51,228 bases of DNA from Ruixingdingia sedimenti (GCF_031432425.1 NZ_JAVKPH010000027.1:1-51228), one strand, 5' to 3'. Shown: positions 14,120 through 23,905, numbered from the stretch's first letter. Notes: generated by a model not told the origin, from the sequence alone. Program-made: numbers and translations.

Positions 14120-14166
14120 CTTCTGCCTTCGGAGGGCAGCACTCTATCCAGCTGAGCTACGGGTGC
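14120..14166 (-). pseudogene. Truncated host tRNA-Arg(CCG): element attachment site
   Basis: The minus strand reads a tRNA 5' part: acceptor GCACCCG, TA, D-arm GCTC/GAGT with loop AGCTGGATA, and anticodon arm CTGCC-CTCCGAA-GGCAG. After the anticodon arm the sequence no longer fits a tRNA: no T-arm, no acceptor 3' strand, no CCA. The missing 3' half should lie at the other end of the element, outside the window. The crossover was therefore probably within or just after the anticodon arm. Host core genes start 46 bp to the right. Confidence 0.8.
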
Positions 14167-14212
14167 CTGCGCGGGGGTATATCGGCTTGCGGTCCGGGCC
14201 GCAACGGGGAAT

Positions 14213-15439
14213 TCAGGCGAAAAGTTCGTGGCAGAGTTCGAGGGCCGAGACCAGCGCGTCCACCTCGGATCTTGTGTTGTAAAGGCCGAAGGACGCACGG
14301 CAGGTCGCCGTCAGGCCCAGATGCGCCAGCAGCGGCATCGCGCAATGCGTGCCCGCCCGCACCGCCACCCCGCGCTGGTCGAGCACGGTGGAGATGTCAT
14401 GCGCATGCGCCGCACCTTGCAGGGTAAAGCTGAAGATCGCCCCCTTGCCGGCCGACTGCCCCTGCACGTTCAGCCAGTTGAGCCCCGCCAGCCGGTCGCG
14501 GGCATAGTCGCGCAGGTCGCGTTCGTGGGCGGCCACATTGGCCATCCCCAAACCCATCAGATAGTCCAGCGCCACGCCCAGGCCGATCTGCTGCACGATG
14601 CCGGGGGTGCCGGCCTCGAACTTCATCGGCGGGTCGGCATAGGTCACGGTGTCGCGCGAAACCTCGCGGATCATGTCGCCGCCGCCGAGGAAGGGGCGCA
14701 TTTCCGCCATCCGTTCCGGCGCGATCCAGATCGCCCCCGACCCCGAGGGGCCATAGAGCTTGTGCCCCGTGATCGCATAGAAATCGGCGCCGATGGCGGT
14801 CAGGTCCACCGGCATGTGCACCGCCGCCTGGCTGCCGTCGACCAGCACCGGCACGCCTCTGGCGCGCGCGCCCGCGCAGATCGCGGCCACATCCACCACG
14901 GTGCCGAGGACGTTCGACATATGCGTCACCGCCACCAGCCGCGTGCGCGGGCCGATGGCGTCGATCACCGCCTGCGGGTCCAGATCGCCCTTCGCGTCGA
15001 CCTCGACCCATTTCAGCACCACCCCCTGACGTTCGCGCAGGAAATGCCAGGGCACGATATTGGCGTGGTGTTCCATCACCGACAGCACGATTTCATCCCC
15101 CGGCTGCAACCGCGGCGCGGCCCAGGCATAGGACACGAGGTTGATCCCCTCGGTCGCGCCGGTGGTGAAAACGATGCCGTCCTCGGCCGGCGCGTTCAGG
15201 AAGCGGGCGATGGTGCCGCGGACGGATTCGTATTTCTCTGTCGCGAGGTTCGACAGGTAATGCAGGCCCCGGTGGACATTGGCATATTCCTGTTCATAGG
15301 CGCGCGTCATGGCGTCGATCACCACCCGCGGCTTCTGCGCCGAGGCGCCGTTGTCCAGATAGACCAGCGGCTTGCCGTTCACCTGCCGCGACAGGATCGG
15401 GAAATCGCGGCGGACCGCATCGACATCATACATCGTCAT
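14213..15439 (-). CDS. sufS: Cysteine desulfurase SufS
   Basis: The 408-aa PLP enzyme takes sulfur from L-cysteine for Fe-S cluster assembly by the SUF system. Visible are the N-terminal FPIL...YLDNGASAQKP, the PLP lysine K227 in AITGHKLYGPSG, and the persulfide cysteine C366 in RAGTHCAMPL, the group II (SufS) arrangement. The start at 15439 overlaps the previous gene's stop (ATGA); MYDV at 15433 is an alternative. It is the last gene of the suf operon in this window. The mobile element is inserted just downstream, so any further suf genes would have been separated from it. Confidence 0.95.
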   Translation of the reverse strand: MTMYDVDAVRRDFPILSRQVNGKPLVYLDNGASAQKPRVVIDAMTRAYEQEYANVHRGLHYLSNLATEKYESVRGTIARFLNAPAEDGIVFTTGATEGINLVSYAWAAPRLQPGDEIVLSVMEHHANIVPWHFLRERQGVVLKWVEVDAKGDLDPQAVIDAIGPRTRLVAVTHMSNVLGTVVDVAAICAGARARGVPVLVDGSQAAVHMPVDLTAIGADFYAITGHKLYGPSGSGAIWIAPERMAEMRPFLGGGDMIREVSRDTVTYADPPMKFEAGTPGIVQQIGLGVALDYLMGLGMANVAAHERDLRDYARDRLAGLNWLNVQGQSAGKGAIFSFTLQGAAHAHDISTVLDQRGVAVRAGTHCAMPLLAHLGLTATCRASFGLYNTRSEVDALVSALELCHELFA

Positions 15440-16023
15440 ACCCCCGGCGGGGCGCCGATGATCGCCCCCAGAAACATCGCCAGAACGATGGCCAGCACGA
15501 AAAAGGCAAGCACGATCGCCAGAAACACCCGGCCCAGCACCGGAAAGCCGTGCAGTTCGGCGACAAAGCAGGTCAGCAGCCAGAAGAAAAGGCCCATCCC
15601 CAGAATGCCGATGATATTGGCCAGCGGCGGCAGGATCAGCGCAGAGACCAGTTGCAGCACTTGCAGGCACAGCAGCACGAACTGCAACCAGACCACCAGC
15701 AGCAGCGCATCGGCGAACCGCCCCTGCCCGCCGCGCCAGCGCCCCAGATGATGCACCAGCCCGGCGGTGACGACCAGCACCCCGCATTGCAGCATCGCAA
15801 AGGGCACCGGGCCGGGCAGGATCCCCTGCGCGGCCCCCTGCCCGCCCGTCAGCATCGCCAGCGTCAGATGCGCCAGCAGCGACGACAGCGCCGCGATCAG
15901 CGCCAGCGCCATCCAGCGCGCGGGCATCGGCAGGCCCATCGCCATCAGCCGGCGCGCCACGCCGCGCGGGTCGGCCAGCGTGTCGCGCAAGAGCGCGGTC
16001 AGAACGGGCAGCGAAAGCTCCAT
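15436..16023 (-). CDS. Yip1-like integral membrane protein (second of a pair)
   Basis: A 195-aa protein with about five hydrophobic segments (around 38-60, 72-92, 105-130, 132-152, 165-188). It begins with an amphipathic stretch containing LADPRGVARRLMAMGLP, the same DPRGV motif as in the neighbouring gene, so the two are paralogues of the Yip1/YIF1-like type seen in Rhodobacteraceae suf operons. It lies between sufD and sufS, coupled to both by overlap or a 3-bp gap. Its role in Fe-S metabolism is unknown. Confidence 0.8.
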   Translation of the reverse strand: MELSLPVLTALLRDTLADPRGVARRLMAMGLPMPARWMALALIAALSSLLAHLTLAMLTGGQGAAQGILPGPVPFAMLQCGVLVVTAGLVHHLGRWRGGQGRFADALLLVVWLQFVLLCLQVLQLVSALILPPLANIIGILGMGLFFWLLTCFVAELHGFPVLGRVFLAIVLAFFVLAIVLAMFLGAIIGAPPGV

Positions 16024-16026
16024 GCG

Positions 16027-16527
16027 TCAGTGTCCTTGCGGTTGGCCCGCGCGCCCGGCCTCTGCCAGCGCGCTGAGCCACAGAAACAGGAAAACGGCCC
16101 CCACCGCCAGCCCCACCACGATCTGCGCCGCGCCGGGGCCGACGAAGCCCGCCACCAGCCCCTGGAACAGCATCAGCGGCGAAACCGCCAACAGCGACCA
16201 GAACAGCGCCAGCCGCGCACCGAACCCGCTGCCCCGCCCGCCGAAGGCCCGCGCCGCCAGATGGCTGAGCGCGGCCAGAAGATAGGCGAACAGCGGGAAC
16301 AGGAACATCGTGCTCATCAACGCGCCGCCGAGCCGCGCGTCGAGCGGCGTCGAGGGATCCAGATGCGCCGCCCGTGCCAGCCCCGGCCATTGCGCGACGA
16401 AGATCAGCAGGCAGGCGGCCATCAGCACCGCCAGCGCCCGGTCCTCGCGCACGCCTTCGGCCAGATGGGCGCGCATCACGCCCCGCGGGTCGCGATAGGT
16501 GGTCAGGATGCGCGCCGCGACCGACAT
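16027..16527 (-). CDS. Yip1-like integral membrane protein (first of a pair)
   Basis: A 166-aa protein with about four membrane segments (around 32-50, 72-95, 105-130, 135-155). Its N-terminus ARILTTYRDPRGVMRAHL shares the DPRGV motif with the next gene. The ATG at 16527 overlaps the sufD stop (TGATG), which fixes the start despite a longer open frame upstream. It is co-transcribed with sufD; its function is unknown and it is probably a paralogue of the downstream gene. Confidence 0.8.
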   Translation of the reverse strand: MSVAARILTTYRDPRGVMRAHLAEGVREDRALAVLMAACLLIFVAQWPGLARAAHLDPSTPLDARLGGALMSTMFLFPLFAYLLAALSHLAARAFGGRGSGFGARLALFWSLLAVSPLMLFQGLVAGFVGPGAAQIVVGLAVGAVFLFLWLSALAEAGRAGQPQGH

Positions 16528-17830
16528 CAGCCGTTCCTGCGTTCCAGCCAGCGCCGCAGGCGGGACCGCAGTTCCTCGGCGATGTCCGTGTTTTCCACCT
16601 CGTCGATGGCCTCGGCCAGGAACGCCTCGATCAGCAGCTGTTGCGCCGCGCGCAAAGGCACCCCGCGCGAACGCAGGTAATAAAGCGCCGTCGCGTCGAT
16701 CGCGCCCGAGGTGGAGCCATGGCTGCATTTCACGTCGTCGGCGTAGATTTCCAGTTCCGGTTTCGCCAGGAACTGGCTTTCCTCGTCCAGCAGCAGGCTC
16801 TGGCTGATCTGATAGCCGTCGGTTTTCTGCGCCTGCGCATGGACATGGATCTTGCCCTGGAACACGCCCACCGCGCCGTGTTTCAGCACCTTCTTGAACA
16901 CCTGCCGGCTTTCGCAGCGTTCCGCGCCATGGATGACATAGACGGTATCGTCGTGCAGGAACGCGCCATCCCCCACCGCCGCGCCCGCGACATGGGCGAT
17001 GGCATCGGGGCCGGTCAGGTCCACCACCGCTTCATTGCGCGTCAGCCGCCCGTTCGCCGTCAGGGTAAAGGACTTGAACAGCGACCGCGTACCGAGCCGG
17101 GCGAACATATGCGTCACCGCACGGCGGTCGCGGTCGCGGCCCTGCACGCGGACATGGTGGAACCGCGCGCCATCGGCCACGTCCACCTCTGTCACGGTGT
17201 CGAACCGCGCGGCGCCGGGGCCGTTTTCCAGAAGCGTCAGGTCCGCCCCCGGTTCCAGCCGGATGACATGGTGCAGCATCACATCGGACGTGTCGCGGGT
17301 ATAGCGGTAGATCAGCGACACCGGCCGCGCCGCCTGCCCGGTGACGCGGATCAGCACGCCATCGCGGGCATAGGCCGTGTTCAGCGCCGCGAAGGGCCGC
17401 GCCACCGGGGTCTGCCCCCGGGCCTCCAGCACACCGTAAAGGTCGCGCGCCCAATGGATGTCGGTCGCCCCCGCATCGGCCAGACGGGCGATTTCCACCC
17501 CCGCCATCACCGGATCGTCCGACGCCGCCGCATCGAACACGCCATCGACAAAGACCAGCCGCAGGCGGTCCACATCCTCGAAGGCGGGTTTTTCGTCGCG
17601 CAGCTGGAACGGGGTCGAGGGCAGCGCCGTAGCCGCGTTCAGCGTCGCCGGGTCGGTATAGCGCCAGTATTCGTCCCGCCGCAGCGGCAGGCCCATGCCC
17701 GCCAGCCGCGCCGCCGCCGCCCCGCGCGCCGCCGTCAGCCACTGCCCCGCGGGCCCCGGCTGCGGCAGGGCGGCAAGGCGCGTCTCCAGCGCCTCTTGCC
17801 GCTGTTTCATCTGAACCGCTGCAAGCGCCA

Positions 17831-17831
<1 letters not shown>
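16527..17831 (-). CDS. sufD: Fe-S assembly scaffold subunit SufD
   Basis: The 434-aa protein is a SufB/SufD family beta-helix protein; SufD completes the SufBC2D scaffold that builds Fe-S clusters. Diagnostic segments are RRDEYWRYTDP near the N-terminus, GVFQGKIHVHAQAQKTDGYQISQSLLLDEESQFLAKPELEIYADDVKCSHGSTSG (about 310-365), with the conserved Cys and His, and a helical C-terminus. The start overlaps the sufC stop (TGATG), giving tight coupling to the ATPase subunit. Confidence 0.95.
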
Positions 17832-18586
<755 letters not shown>

Positions 18587-18604
18587 CTTTCGTCCTTTCC
18601 GGCG

Positions 18605-19219
18605 TCACACCGGACGCATGTAGAAGTTCATCACCCATCCCAGCCTATCGACGGGAAAGGGCGTCGGTTCCAGGTCGAACCGCGCCATGCGCCCGATCAT
18701 CATCGCGGGCCGCAGGAAGGGTTCGACCGCATGATAGGCCTTGCGGCCGCGGTAGTCGTCCACCAGCGCCACCACCGGCCGCGTGATGCGGAAGGCGGTG
18801 GTCAACAGACAGGCGACACGAAACCGCCCGTCGATCAGCACCACATCGGGGTGCAGGAAATCCGGCCGGTCCCAGACGGAAATCGGATAGCCCGGCCAGC
18901 GGCGGAACGCGCGTTCATCCGCCGGGCGGCCCCATTCGACGGTGGGGCCGATATCGGCATGGTGCAGGCGGACATCGGCGCGCGGCGGCTCGACCGCGAA
19001 CCAGTCCTGCAACCGCGCCACATGCGCCGGGTCGCTTTCGACGGAAAACACCGTCTTGCCCGGCATTTCCGCCGCCAGCACGGTCGATCCGCCCGCGCCG
19101 TATTCCAGAATCACCCCCGCCTCGGCAAAGGCCCCGGCGACATGGGCGGCCTCGGGTTCCGGCATGGTCAGCACGGGGCGCTGCGGCAGCGCATCGGCCT
19201 CGGGGGCGGGGTCAGCCAT
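18605..19219 (-). CDS. Rossmann-fold protein resembling class I SAM methyltransferases
   Basis: The 204-aa protein has a glycine-rich nucleotide-binding strand ILEYGAGGSTVLAA (about 37-50) followed by VFSVESDPAHVARL and a DVVLIDGRFRVACL strand, like small SAM-dependent methyltransferases; no substrate can be inferred. It overlaps the FkbM-type gene upstream by 8 nt and lies 18 bp before sufC. Its position inside the suf operon is genetic coupling, not evidence of Fe-S function. Confidence 0.7.
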   Translation of the reverse strand: MADPAPEADALPQRPVLTMPEPEAAHVAGAFAEAGVILEYGAGGSTVLAAEMPGKTVFSVESDPAHVARLQDWFAVEPPRADVRLHHADIGPTVEWGRPADERAFRRWPGYPISVWDRPDFLHPDVVLIDGRFRVACLLTTAFRITRPVVALVDDYRGRKAYHAVEPFLRPAMMIGRMARFDLEPTPFPVDRLGWVMNFYMRPV

Positions 19220-20108
19220 GGCGCGCCTCCTCCTCCGCCGGGGCCTGCGGCAGGAACTCGGCATAGCCCGCCGCCAGCCCCTTGCGCCCGCCCCCCCGCG
19301 CCGAAAGTTCGTCGAGGCACCACAGCACCAGATCGTCGCTGCCGAACACTCCCGCCGCCAGCAGCGCCAGATGCGCAAGCTGGTCGTCGCCCAAGACCGC
19401 GCGGTCCTCGAGGCAGCGGATATAGACCGCATCGCCGTCGATCAGCTGCGATCCGATGGCCCGCGCATCCACCTTGCCGCGCTGCGAATGGTGCAGCATG
19501 CGCGCCTTCTGGTGCAGGAAGCGGTGCAGCACGAACCCCTGTTCGCGCAACGCCCGGTCCAGTTCCCACAGCGCCGGTTCGCCCTCGTAGAGGCGATAGA
19601 ACCGCATCTCGGCCACCACCGCCACCGCCTCGGACAGCCGGTCGCGCGCGCCCTCCAGCACCGCGACCTCCGCCCCCTGCGCATCCACCTTCAGCAGGTC
19701 GAGCCGGGGCAGATCCGCCATGTCGTCCAGCCGCCGGGTCTGGATCGGCTGCACCGTTTCCGTGCCCAGATGGCGGCGGAAATGGCCCAGATACCCCACC
19801 GCCCGCGCCGACAGCGGAAAAAGCGAGGACATTTCCGACGCCGGATAGGCATGGAACATCGCCGCCCGCCCGTCGCCCACCGCATGGGGCAGCACCCGCA
19901 CCGCCGGATCGTCGCCGGGCAGGCGCGCAAAGGCGGCGGCGTTCGGCTCGAACCCCCAGACCTCGGCCAGCCCCGCCTGCACCAGCGCGCCATAGACCGG
20001 CTTGCCAAGCGGGTTCGCCCCCACATCGGCAATGCGCAGCCGGCGCAACGGTTGCAACCGCCGCCCGAGCCAGTCGATTTTCCGGTCCCTTCCGCGCATC
20101 GCCCTCAC
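19212..20108 (-). CDS. FkbM-family methyltransferase
   Basis: The 298-aa protein has FkbM features: RIADVGANPLGKP (motif I), VWGFEPNAAAFARL (motif II acid), the RRLDDMADLPRLDLLKVDAQGAEVAVLEGA stretch that characterises FkbM enzymes, and a VAEMRFYRLYEG strand. FkbM proteins methylate hydroxyl groups, often of polysaccharides or secondary metabolites. The GTG at 20108 gives the longest frame; an ATG at 20099 is equally likely. It is co-oriented with suf genes and overlaps the next methyltransferase-like gene, so the two may have been inserted as a unit. Confidence 0.85.
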   Translation of the reverse strand: MRAMRGRDRKIDWLGRRLQPLRRLRIADVGANPLGKPVYGALVQAGLAEVWGFEPNAAAFARLPGDDPAVRVLPHAVGDGRAAMFHAYPASEMSSLFPLSARAVGYLGHFRRHLGTETVQPIQTRRLDDMADLPRLDLLKVDAQGAEVAVLEGARDRLSEAVAVVAEMRFYRLYEGEPALWELDRALREQGFVLHRFLHQKARMLHHSQRGKVDARAIGSQLIDGDAVYIRCLEDRAVLGDDQLAHLALLAAGVFGSDDLVLWCLDELSARGGGRKGLAAGYAEFLPQAPAEEEARHG

Positions 20109-20148
20109 GCGCCCATGCCTCTGCGGTCCCGCAGGAACCGCTGCCCGT

Positions 20149-20460
20149 TCAGCCTATCCGCACCGCCGTGCCCGAGGCAGAGACCATCAGCATGTTGTTG
20201 ATGACCTCGTAATCCAGATCGACACCGATCACGGCATTCGCCCCGCGCCCGGCCGCGCGTTCCTCCATCTCGCGCAGCGCGGTTTCCCGCGCCTTGGCGA
20301 GTTCCTTCTCATAGGCGCCCGAGCGGCCACCGAGGATGTCGGTGATGCCCGCGAACAGGTCGCGCACGATATTCGCGCCCAGAATCGCCTCGCCGGTGAC
20401 GATGCCGAAATATTCGGCGACGCTGTAGCCCTCGACCGACGGGGTGGTGGTGACGATCAT
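20149..20460 (-). CDS. YbjQ-family (UPF0145) protein
   Basis: The 103-aa protein follows the YbjQ pattern: MIVTTTPSVEGYSVAEYFGIVTGEAILG, then NIVRDLFAGITDILGGRSGAYEKEL, a helix with REMEERAAGRGANAVIGVDLDYE, and a final strand NNMLMVSASGTAVRI. Members form pentamers and are called heavy-metal-binding-like, but their function is unsettled. It overlaps the sufB stop by 4 nt (ATGA). Confidence 0.9.
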   Translation of the reverse strand: MIVTTTPSVEGYSVAEYFGIVTGEAILGANIVRDLFAGITDILGGRSGAYEKELAKARETALREMEERAAGRGANAVIGVDLDYEVINNMLMVSASGTAVRIG

Positions 20461-22016
20461 CCGACCGACCCTTCCAGCGAGATCGCCACAAGGCTCTGCG
20501 CCTCCATGGCGAATTCCATCGGCAGGGCCTGCAACACCTCCTTGCAGAAGCCGTTGACGACCAGCGCCACCGCCTCTTCCTCGTCCATCCCGCGCGACCG
20601 GCAGTAGAACAGCTGATCCTCGTCCACCTTCGAGGTCGTCGCCTCGTGTTCCACCCGCGACGATGCGTTGCGCACCTCGATGTAAGGCACGGTATGCGCG
20701 CCGCAGCGGTTGCCGATCAGCAGGCTGTCGCACTGGGTATAGTTGCGGCTGTCGGATGCCTTGGCATGCATGCTGACCAGCCCGCGATAGGTGTTCTGCG
20801 CCCGGCCCGCGCTGATGCCCTTGGACACGATGCGCGATTTCGTGCGCTTGCCCAGATGCACCATCTTGGTGCCGGTATCGGCCTGCTGCGCGTTGTTGGC
20901 GATGGCGATGGAATAGAATTCCCCCTGCGCATCGTCGCCGCGCAGGATGCAGGAGGGGTATTTCCACGTGATCGCCGACCCGGTTTCCACCTGCGTCCAC
21001 ATCACCTTGGACCGGTCGCCCCGGCAATCGGCGCGCTTGGTGACGAAGTTGTAGATCCCGCCCCGGCCCTCTTCATCGCCCGGATACCAGTTCTGCACCG
21101 TGGAATATTTCACCTCGGCATCCTCCAGCACCACGATTTCCACCACCGCGGCGTGCAGCTGGTTGGTGTCGCGCTTGGGCGCGGTGCAGCCTTCCAGATA
21201 GCTGACATAGGACCGCTTGTCGGCGATGATCAGCGTGCGTTCGAACTGCCCGGTGTTTTCCGCGTTGATGCGGAAATAGGTCGACAGTTCCATCGGGCAG
21301 CGCACGCCCTCGGGGATATAGACGAAGGACCCGTCGGAAAACACCGCCGAATTGAGCGTGGCGAAATAGTTGTCCGACTGCGGCACCACGGTGCCGAGGT
21401 ATTTCTTCACCAGATCGGGATAATCGCGGATCGCCTCGGAGATCGGGCAGAAGATGACGCCGGCCTTCTTCAGCTCCTCCTTGAAGGTGGTGCCGACCGA
21501 AACCGAATCGAAAACCGCATCGACCGCGACCTTGCGCCCCTCTGCCGCCGTGGCCTCCGCCCCCTCGACCCCGGCCAGAACCATCTGCTCCTTCAGCGGG
21601 ATGCCCAGTTTCTCGTAGGTCGCCAGGAGCTTGGGGTCCACCTCGTCGAGGCTTTTCGGCTTGACCGACATGCTCTTGGGCTTGGCGTAGTAATACTGGT
21701 CCTGATAGTCGATCGACGGATAGTTCAGCATCGCCCAGGTGGGCTCTTCCATCGTCAGCCAGCGGCGATAGGCGGCCAGACGCCATTCGGTCATCCATTC
21801 CGGCTCGCCGTTCTTGGCGGAAATCAGGCGCACGATGTCTTCCGACAGGCCCTTGGGGGCATATTCGGTCTCGATATCGGTTTCCCAGCCGTATTTGTAC
21901 TTGCCGGCCATCGCCTGCACGGTCTCGACCGTCTCGCGGTCGACACCTTCGCGCAGGTCGTTCGGCGGCCCCGCCTGCCCGATGTCGTCGAGCCCCGTCT
22001 TGTCCAGCGCAGCCAT
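20457..22016 (-). CDS. sufB: Fe-S cluster assembly scaffold SufB
   Basis: The 519-aa protein is full-length SufB, the subunit on which clusters form. Seen are YKYGWETDIETEYAPKGLSEDIVR near the N-terminus, the ELSTYFRINAENTGQFERTLIIADKRSYVSYLEGCTAPKRD core with its conserved Cys, and the C-terminal EHEATTSKVDEDQLFYCRSRGMDEEEA containing the conserved Glu and Cys. AAGGAAAGG precedes the ATG. It follows the IscS-like gene and begins the SufBCD set, interrupted by three unrelated genes before sufC. Confidence 0.97.
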   Translation of the reverse strand: MAALDKTGLDDIGQAGPPNDLREGVDRETVETVQAMAGKYKYGWETDIETEYAPKGLSEDIVRLISAKNGEPEWMTEWRLAAYRRWLTMEEPTWAMLNYPSIDYQDQYYYAKPKSMSVKPKSLDEVDPKLLATYEKLGIPLKEQMVLAGVEGAEATAAEGRKVAVDAVFDSVSVGTTFKEELKKAGVIFCPISEAIRDYPDLVKKYLGTVVPQSDNYFATLNSAVFSDGSFVYIPEGVRCPMELSTYFRINAENTGQFERTLIIADKRSYVSYLEGCTAPKRDTNQLHAAVVEIVVLEDAEVKYSTVQNWYPGDEEGRGGIYNFVTKRADCRGDRSKVMWTQVETGSAITWKYPSCILRGDDAQGEFYSIAIANNAQQADTGTKMVHLGKRTKSRIVSKGISAGRAQNTYRGLVSMHAKASDSRNYTQCDSLLIGNRCGAHTVPYIEVRNASSRVEHEATTSKVDEDQLFYCRSRGMDEEEAVALVVNGFCKEVLQALPMEFAMEAQSLVAISLEGSVG

Positions 22017-22076
22017 CGGCCATCCTTTCCTTCAAGGGGCGTCCCGCCCGGCCCCCGCCGGCCCGGCCGCCCGAAC

Positions 22077-23126
22077 CTAACCCTGCCGCTGCCGGAATTT
22101 CCGCCAGCGGTCCAGCCACGCTTCGGCAAAGCGCAGCACGTCATCCTCTGTCACCTGCGGCCCCAGCGAGACGCGGATCGCGCTGCCGGCCACGGCCTCG
22201 TCGAATCCCATCGCCCGCAGCACGCGGCTTGCCCGCACCTTGCCGCTGGAACAGGCCGACCCCGCCGAGATGGCGAATCCGGCAAGATCCATCTGCATCA
22301 CCTGCGTTTCGCCCTTCCATCCCGGTGTCGCGAGGCAGAGCGTGTTCGGCAGGCGCGGCGCAGCTTGCCCGACAAAAATAGTCTCATTGCACTCGGCTGA
22401 CAATGCCGACTCTAGAATATTTCTAATCTGGCCCACCCGGTCCCAGACACCTTCGGAAAGATCGCGTGCGGCGGCCTCCGCGGCGGCGCCGAAACCGGCG
22501 ATGCCGATGACGTTTTCCGTCCCGGCGCGGCGGCCCATTTCCTGCCCGCCGCCCTTCATCTGCGCGGCAAGGTCGAGGCCGCGGCGGATCACCAGCGCGC
22601 CTATCCCCTTGGGGCCGCCCAGTTTATGCGCGGAAATCAACCCGATGTCGATATCCAGCCAGTCGAAGGCGACAGGGATCTTGCCGAAGGCCTGCGTCAG
22701 GTCGCTGACCGCCAGCCCCGCCGGCAGATCCTGGATCACGCCGGTTTCCGAATTCGCCAGTTGCAGCGCGGCTGCCGCCGGATCGGGCACCGCGACGCGC
22801 CCGTCGCGGTCCACCGGCAGGTCGGCGCGACACCAGGCCGCAACCGCGTCATGCTCGATCTGCGCGCAGCGCAGCCCCCGCCCCGCCAGCGCCAGCGCCG
22901 CCGCCTCGGTCGCGCCCGAGGTAAAGACGACATCCGCCGCCTGCGCGCCAAGCGCCACGGCCACCTGCGCCCGCGCGCGCTCGACCAGCGCCCTGGCCGC
23001 ACGCCCCTCGGCATGGACCGACGACGGATTGCCCGCCACCTCCATCGCCGCGACCATCGCCGCCCGCGCCTCGGCCCGCAGCGGCGCGGTGGCATTCCAG
23101 TCGAGATAGACCCGCGCGCCCGTCAC
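22077..23126 (-). CDS. Cysteine desulfurase, IscS/NifS class
   Basis: The 349-aa PLP enzyme is a group I desulfurase: N-terminal VYLDWNATAP, PLP lysine K168 in LISAHKLGGPKG, and the long catalytic loop ISAGSACSSGKVRAS with C292. The start is a GTG at 23126, after GGAAGG, because YLDWNATAP is the usual family beginning. It lies between iscR and sufB, so the operon has two desulfurases, this one and SufS at the far end. The protein is shorter than typical IscS (about 400). Confidence 0.9.
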   Translation of the reverse strand: MTGARVYLDWNATAPLRAEARAAMVAAMEVAGNPSSVHAEGRAARALVERARAQVAVALGAQAADVVFTSGATEAAALALAGRGLRCAQIEHDAVAAWCRADLPVDRDGRVAVPDPAAAALQLANSETGVIQDLPAGLAVSDLTQAFGKIPVAFDWLDIDIGLISAHKLGGPKGIGALVIRRGLDLAAQMKGGGQEMGRRAGTENVIGIAGFGAAAEAAARDLSEGVWDRVGQIRNILESALSAECNETIFVGQAAPRLPNTLCLATPGWKGETQVMQMDLAGFAISAGSACSSGKVRASRVLRAMGFDEAVAGSAIRVSLGPQVTEDDVLRFAEAWLDRWRKFRQRQG

Positions 23127-23159
23127 CCTGACACCTTCCCGCAGAGGCCAGATCACAGC

Positions 23160-23205
23160 CCCCGGCTTCATCTTGCCAAAAATACTCCGGGGGCGCCGGT
23201 TGGTG
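23160..23205. repeat. Intergenic repeat unit (GTATTTTTGGCAAGATGAAG type)
   Basis: On the minus strand this reads GGAGTATTTTTGGCAAGATG and continues AAGCC. It is one of several related copies in intergenic gaps of the core region (also near 27.3, 30.6-30.75 and 42.06-42.15 kb). It contains an ATG in frame with the downstream desulfurase, which could mislead start calling. Confidence 0.7.
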
Positions 23206-23266
23206 CGCCACTGGTTCGAGAACCAGCCGGCGCGGGGCAGCGCCCCGGCGCCCACCCGTCCACCCG

Positions 23267-23728
23267 TTACTCTTCGTCCACCACCCGGAACAGCGACGGC
23301 ACCGCCGGGCAGGGCGTCAGCGCATTGCCCACCACATCCGACAACCGTGTCTGGTGCAGGTAGACATAGACATGCGCCGACAGCCCCTGCCACAGCCGGT
23401 TGGTCAGCGACTGCGCCTTGGTGCCCGAAAGCGCGCCGGTCGCCCCCGCCCCGGTGTGCAGCGCCGAAACCGTCTCGTCCACCGCCTCCAGCACCTCGGA
23501 CACCCGGATCGCATCGGCCGACCGCGCCAGCCGATAGCCGCCGCCCGGGCCGCGCACGGATTCCACCAGCCCCGCCCGGCGCAGCTTGACGAACAGCTGT
23601 TCCAGATAGGGCAGCGAGATGTCCTGCCGCTTGGAAATCTCGGCCAGCGACACGCGTTCGGCCTTGTCGTTCATCGCCAGATCGGCCAGCGCCACCATCG
23701 CATAGCGCCCCTTGGTCGACAGCTTCAT
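23267..23728 (-). CDS. iscR: Rrf2-family Fe-S regulator IscR with a single cysteine
   Basis: The 153-aa protein has the Rrf2/IscR winged helix (MKLSTKGRYAMVALADLA, LPYLEQLFVKLRRAGLVESVRGPGGGYRLAR). IscR of enterobacteria holds its cluster with three cysteines at about 92-104; here that stretch is HTGAGATGALSGTKAQ with none, and the only cysteine is C140 near the C-terminus. Rhodobacter sphaeroides IscR is known to use an unusual ligation with one cysteine, which fits. It heads the operon and probably represses or tunes it in response to iron and Fe-S status. GGGGAGGA precedes the ATG. Confidence 0.93.
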   Translation of the reverse strand: MKLSTKGRYAMVALADLAMNDKAERVSLAEISKRQDISLPYLEQLFVKLRRAGLVESVRGPGGGYRLARSADAIRVSEVLEAVDETVSALHTGAGATGALSGTKAQSLTNRLWQGLSAHVYVYLHQTRLSDVVGNALTPCPAVPSLFRVVDEE

Positions 23729-23787
23729 CCCGTCCTCCCCGTCCGCCCCGCGCATCCCCGCCGGGCGCCATCCCCGGCAACCGGCCA

Positions 23788-23815
23788 TTGACGCGCGCCA
23801 GAAGGGGGCTTAACT
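23788..23815 (+). promoter_or_regulatory. Candidate sigma-70 promoter of the hydrolase operon
   Basis: TTGACG (23788-23793) and TTAACT (23810-23815) are separated by 16 bp, a good match for -35 and -10 boxes, in the gap between iscR and the divergent hydrolase. It would start transcription near 23822. It could also overlap regulatory sites for iscR on the other strand. Confidence 0.5.
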
Positions 23816-23905
23816 CACTTGGCGCCCGGTCGGAAGAGGTCCGATCGTCTCATCTTCTCCGCGGACCCGCCCGCCGCGGCCCTGCCAAGGAAAGACACAA
23901 GGTCG

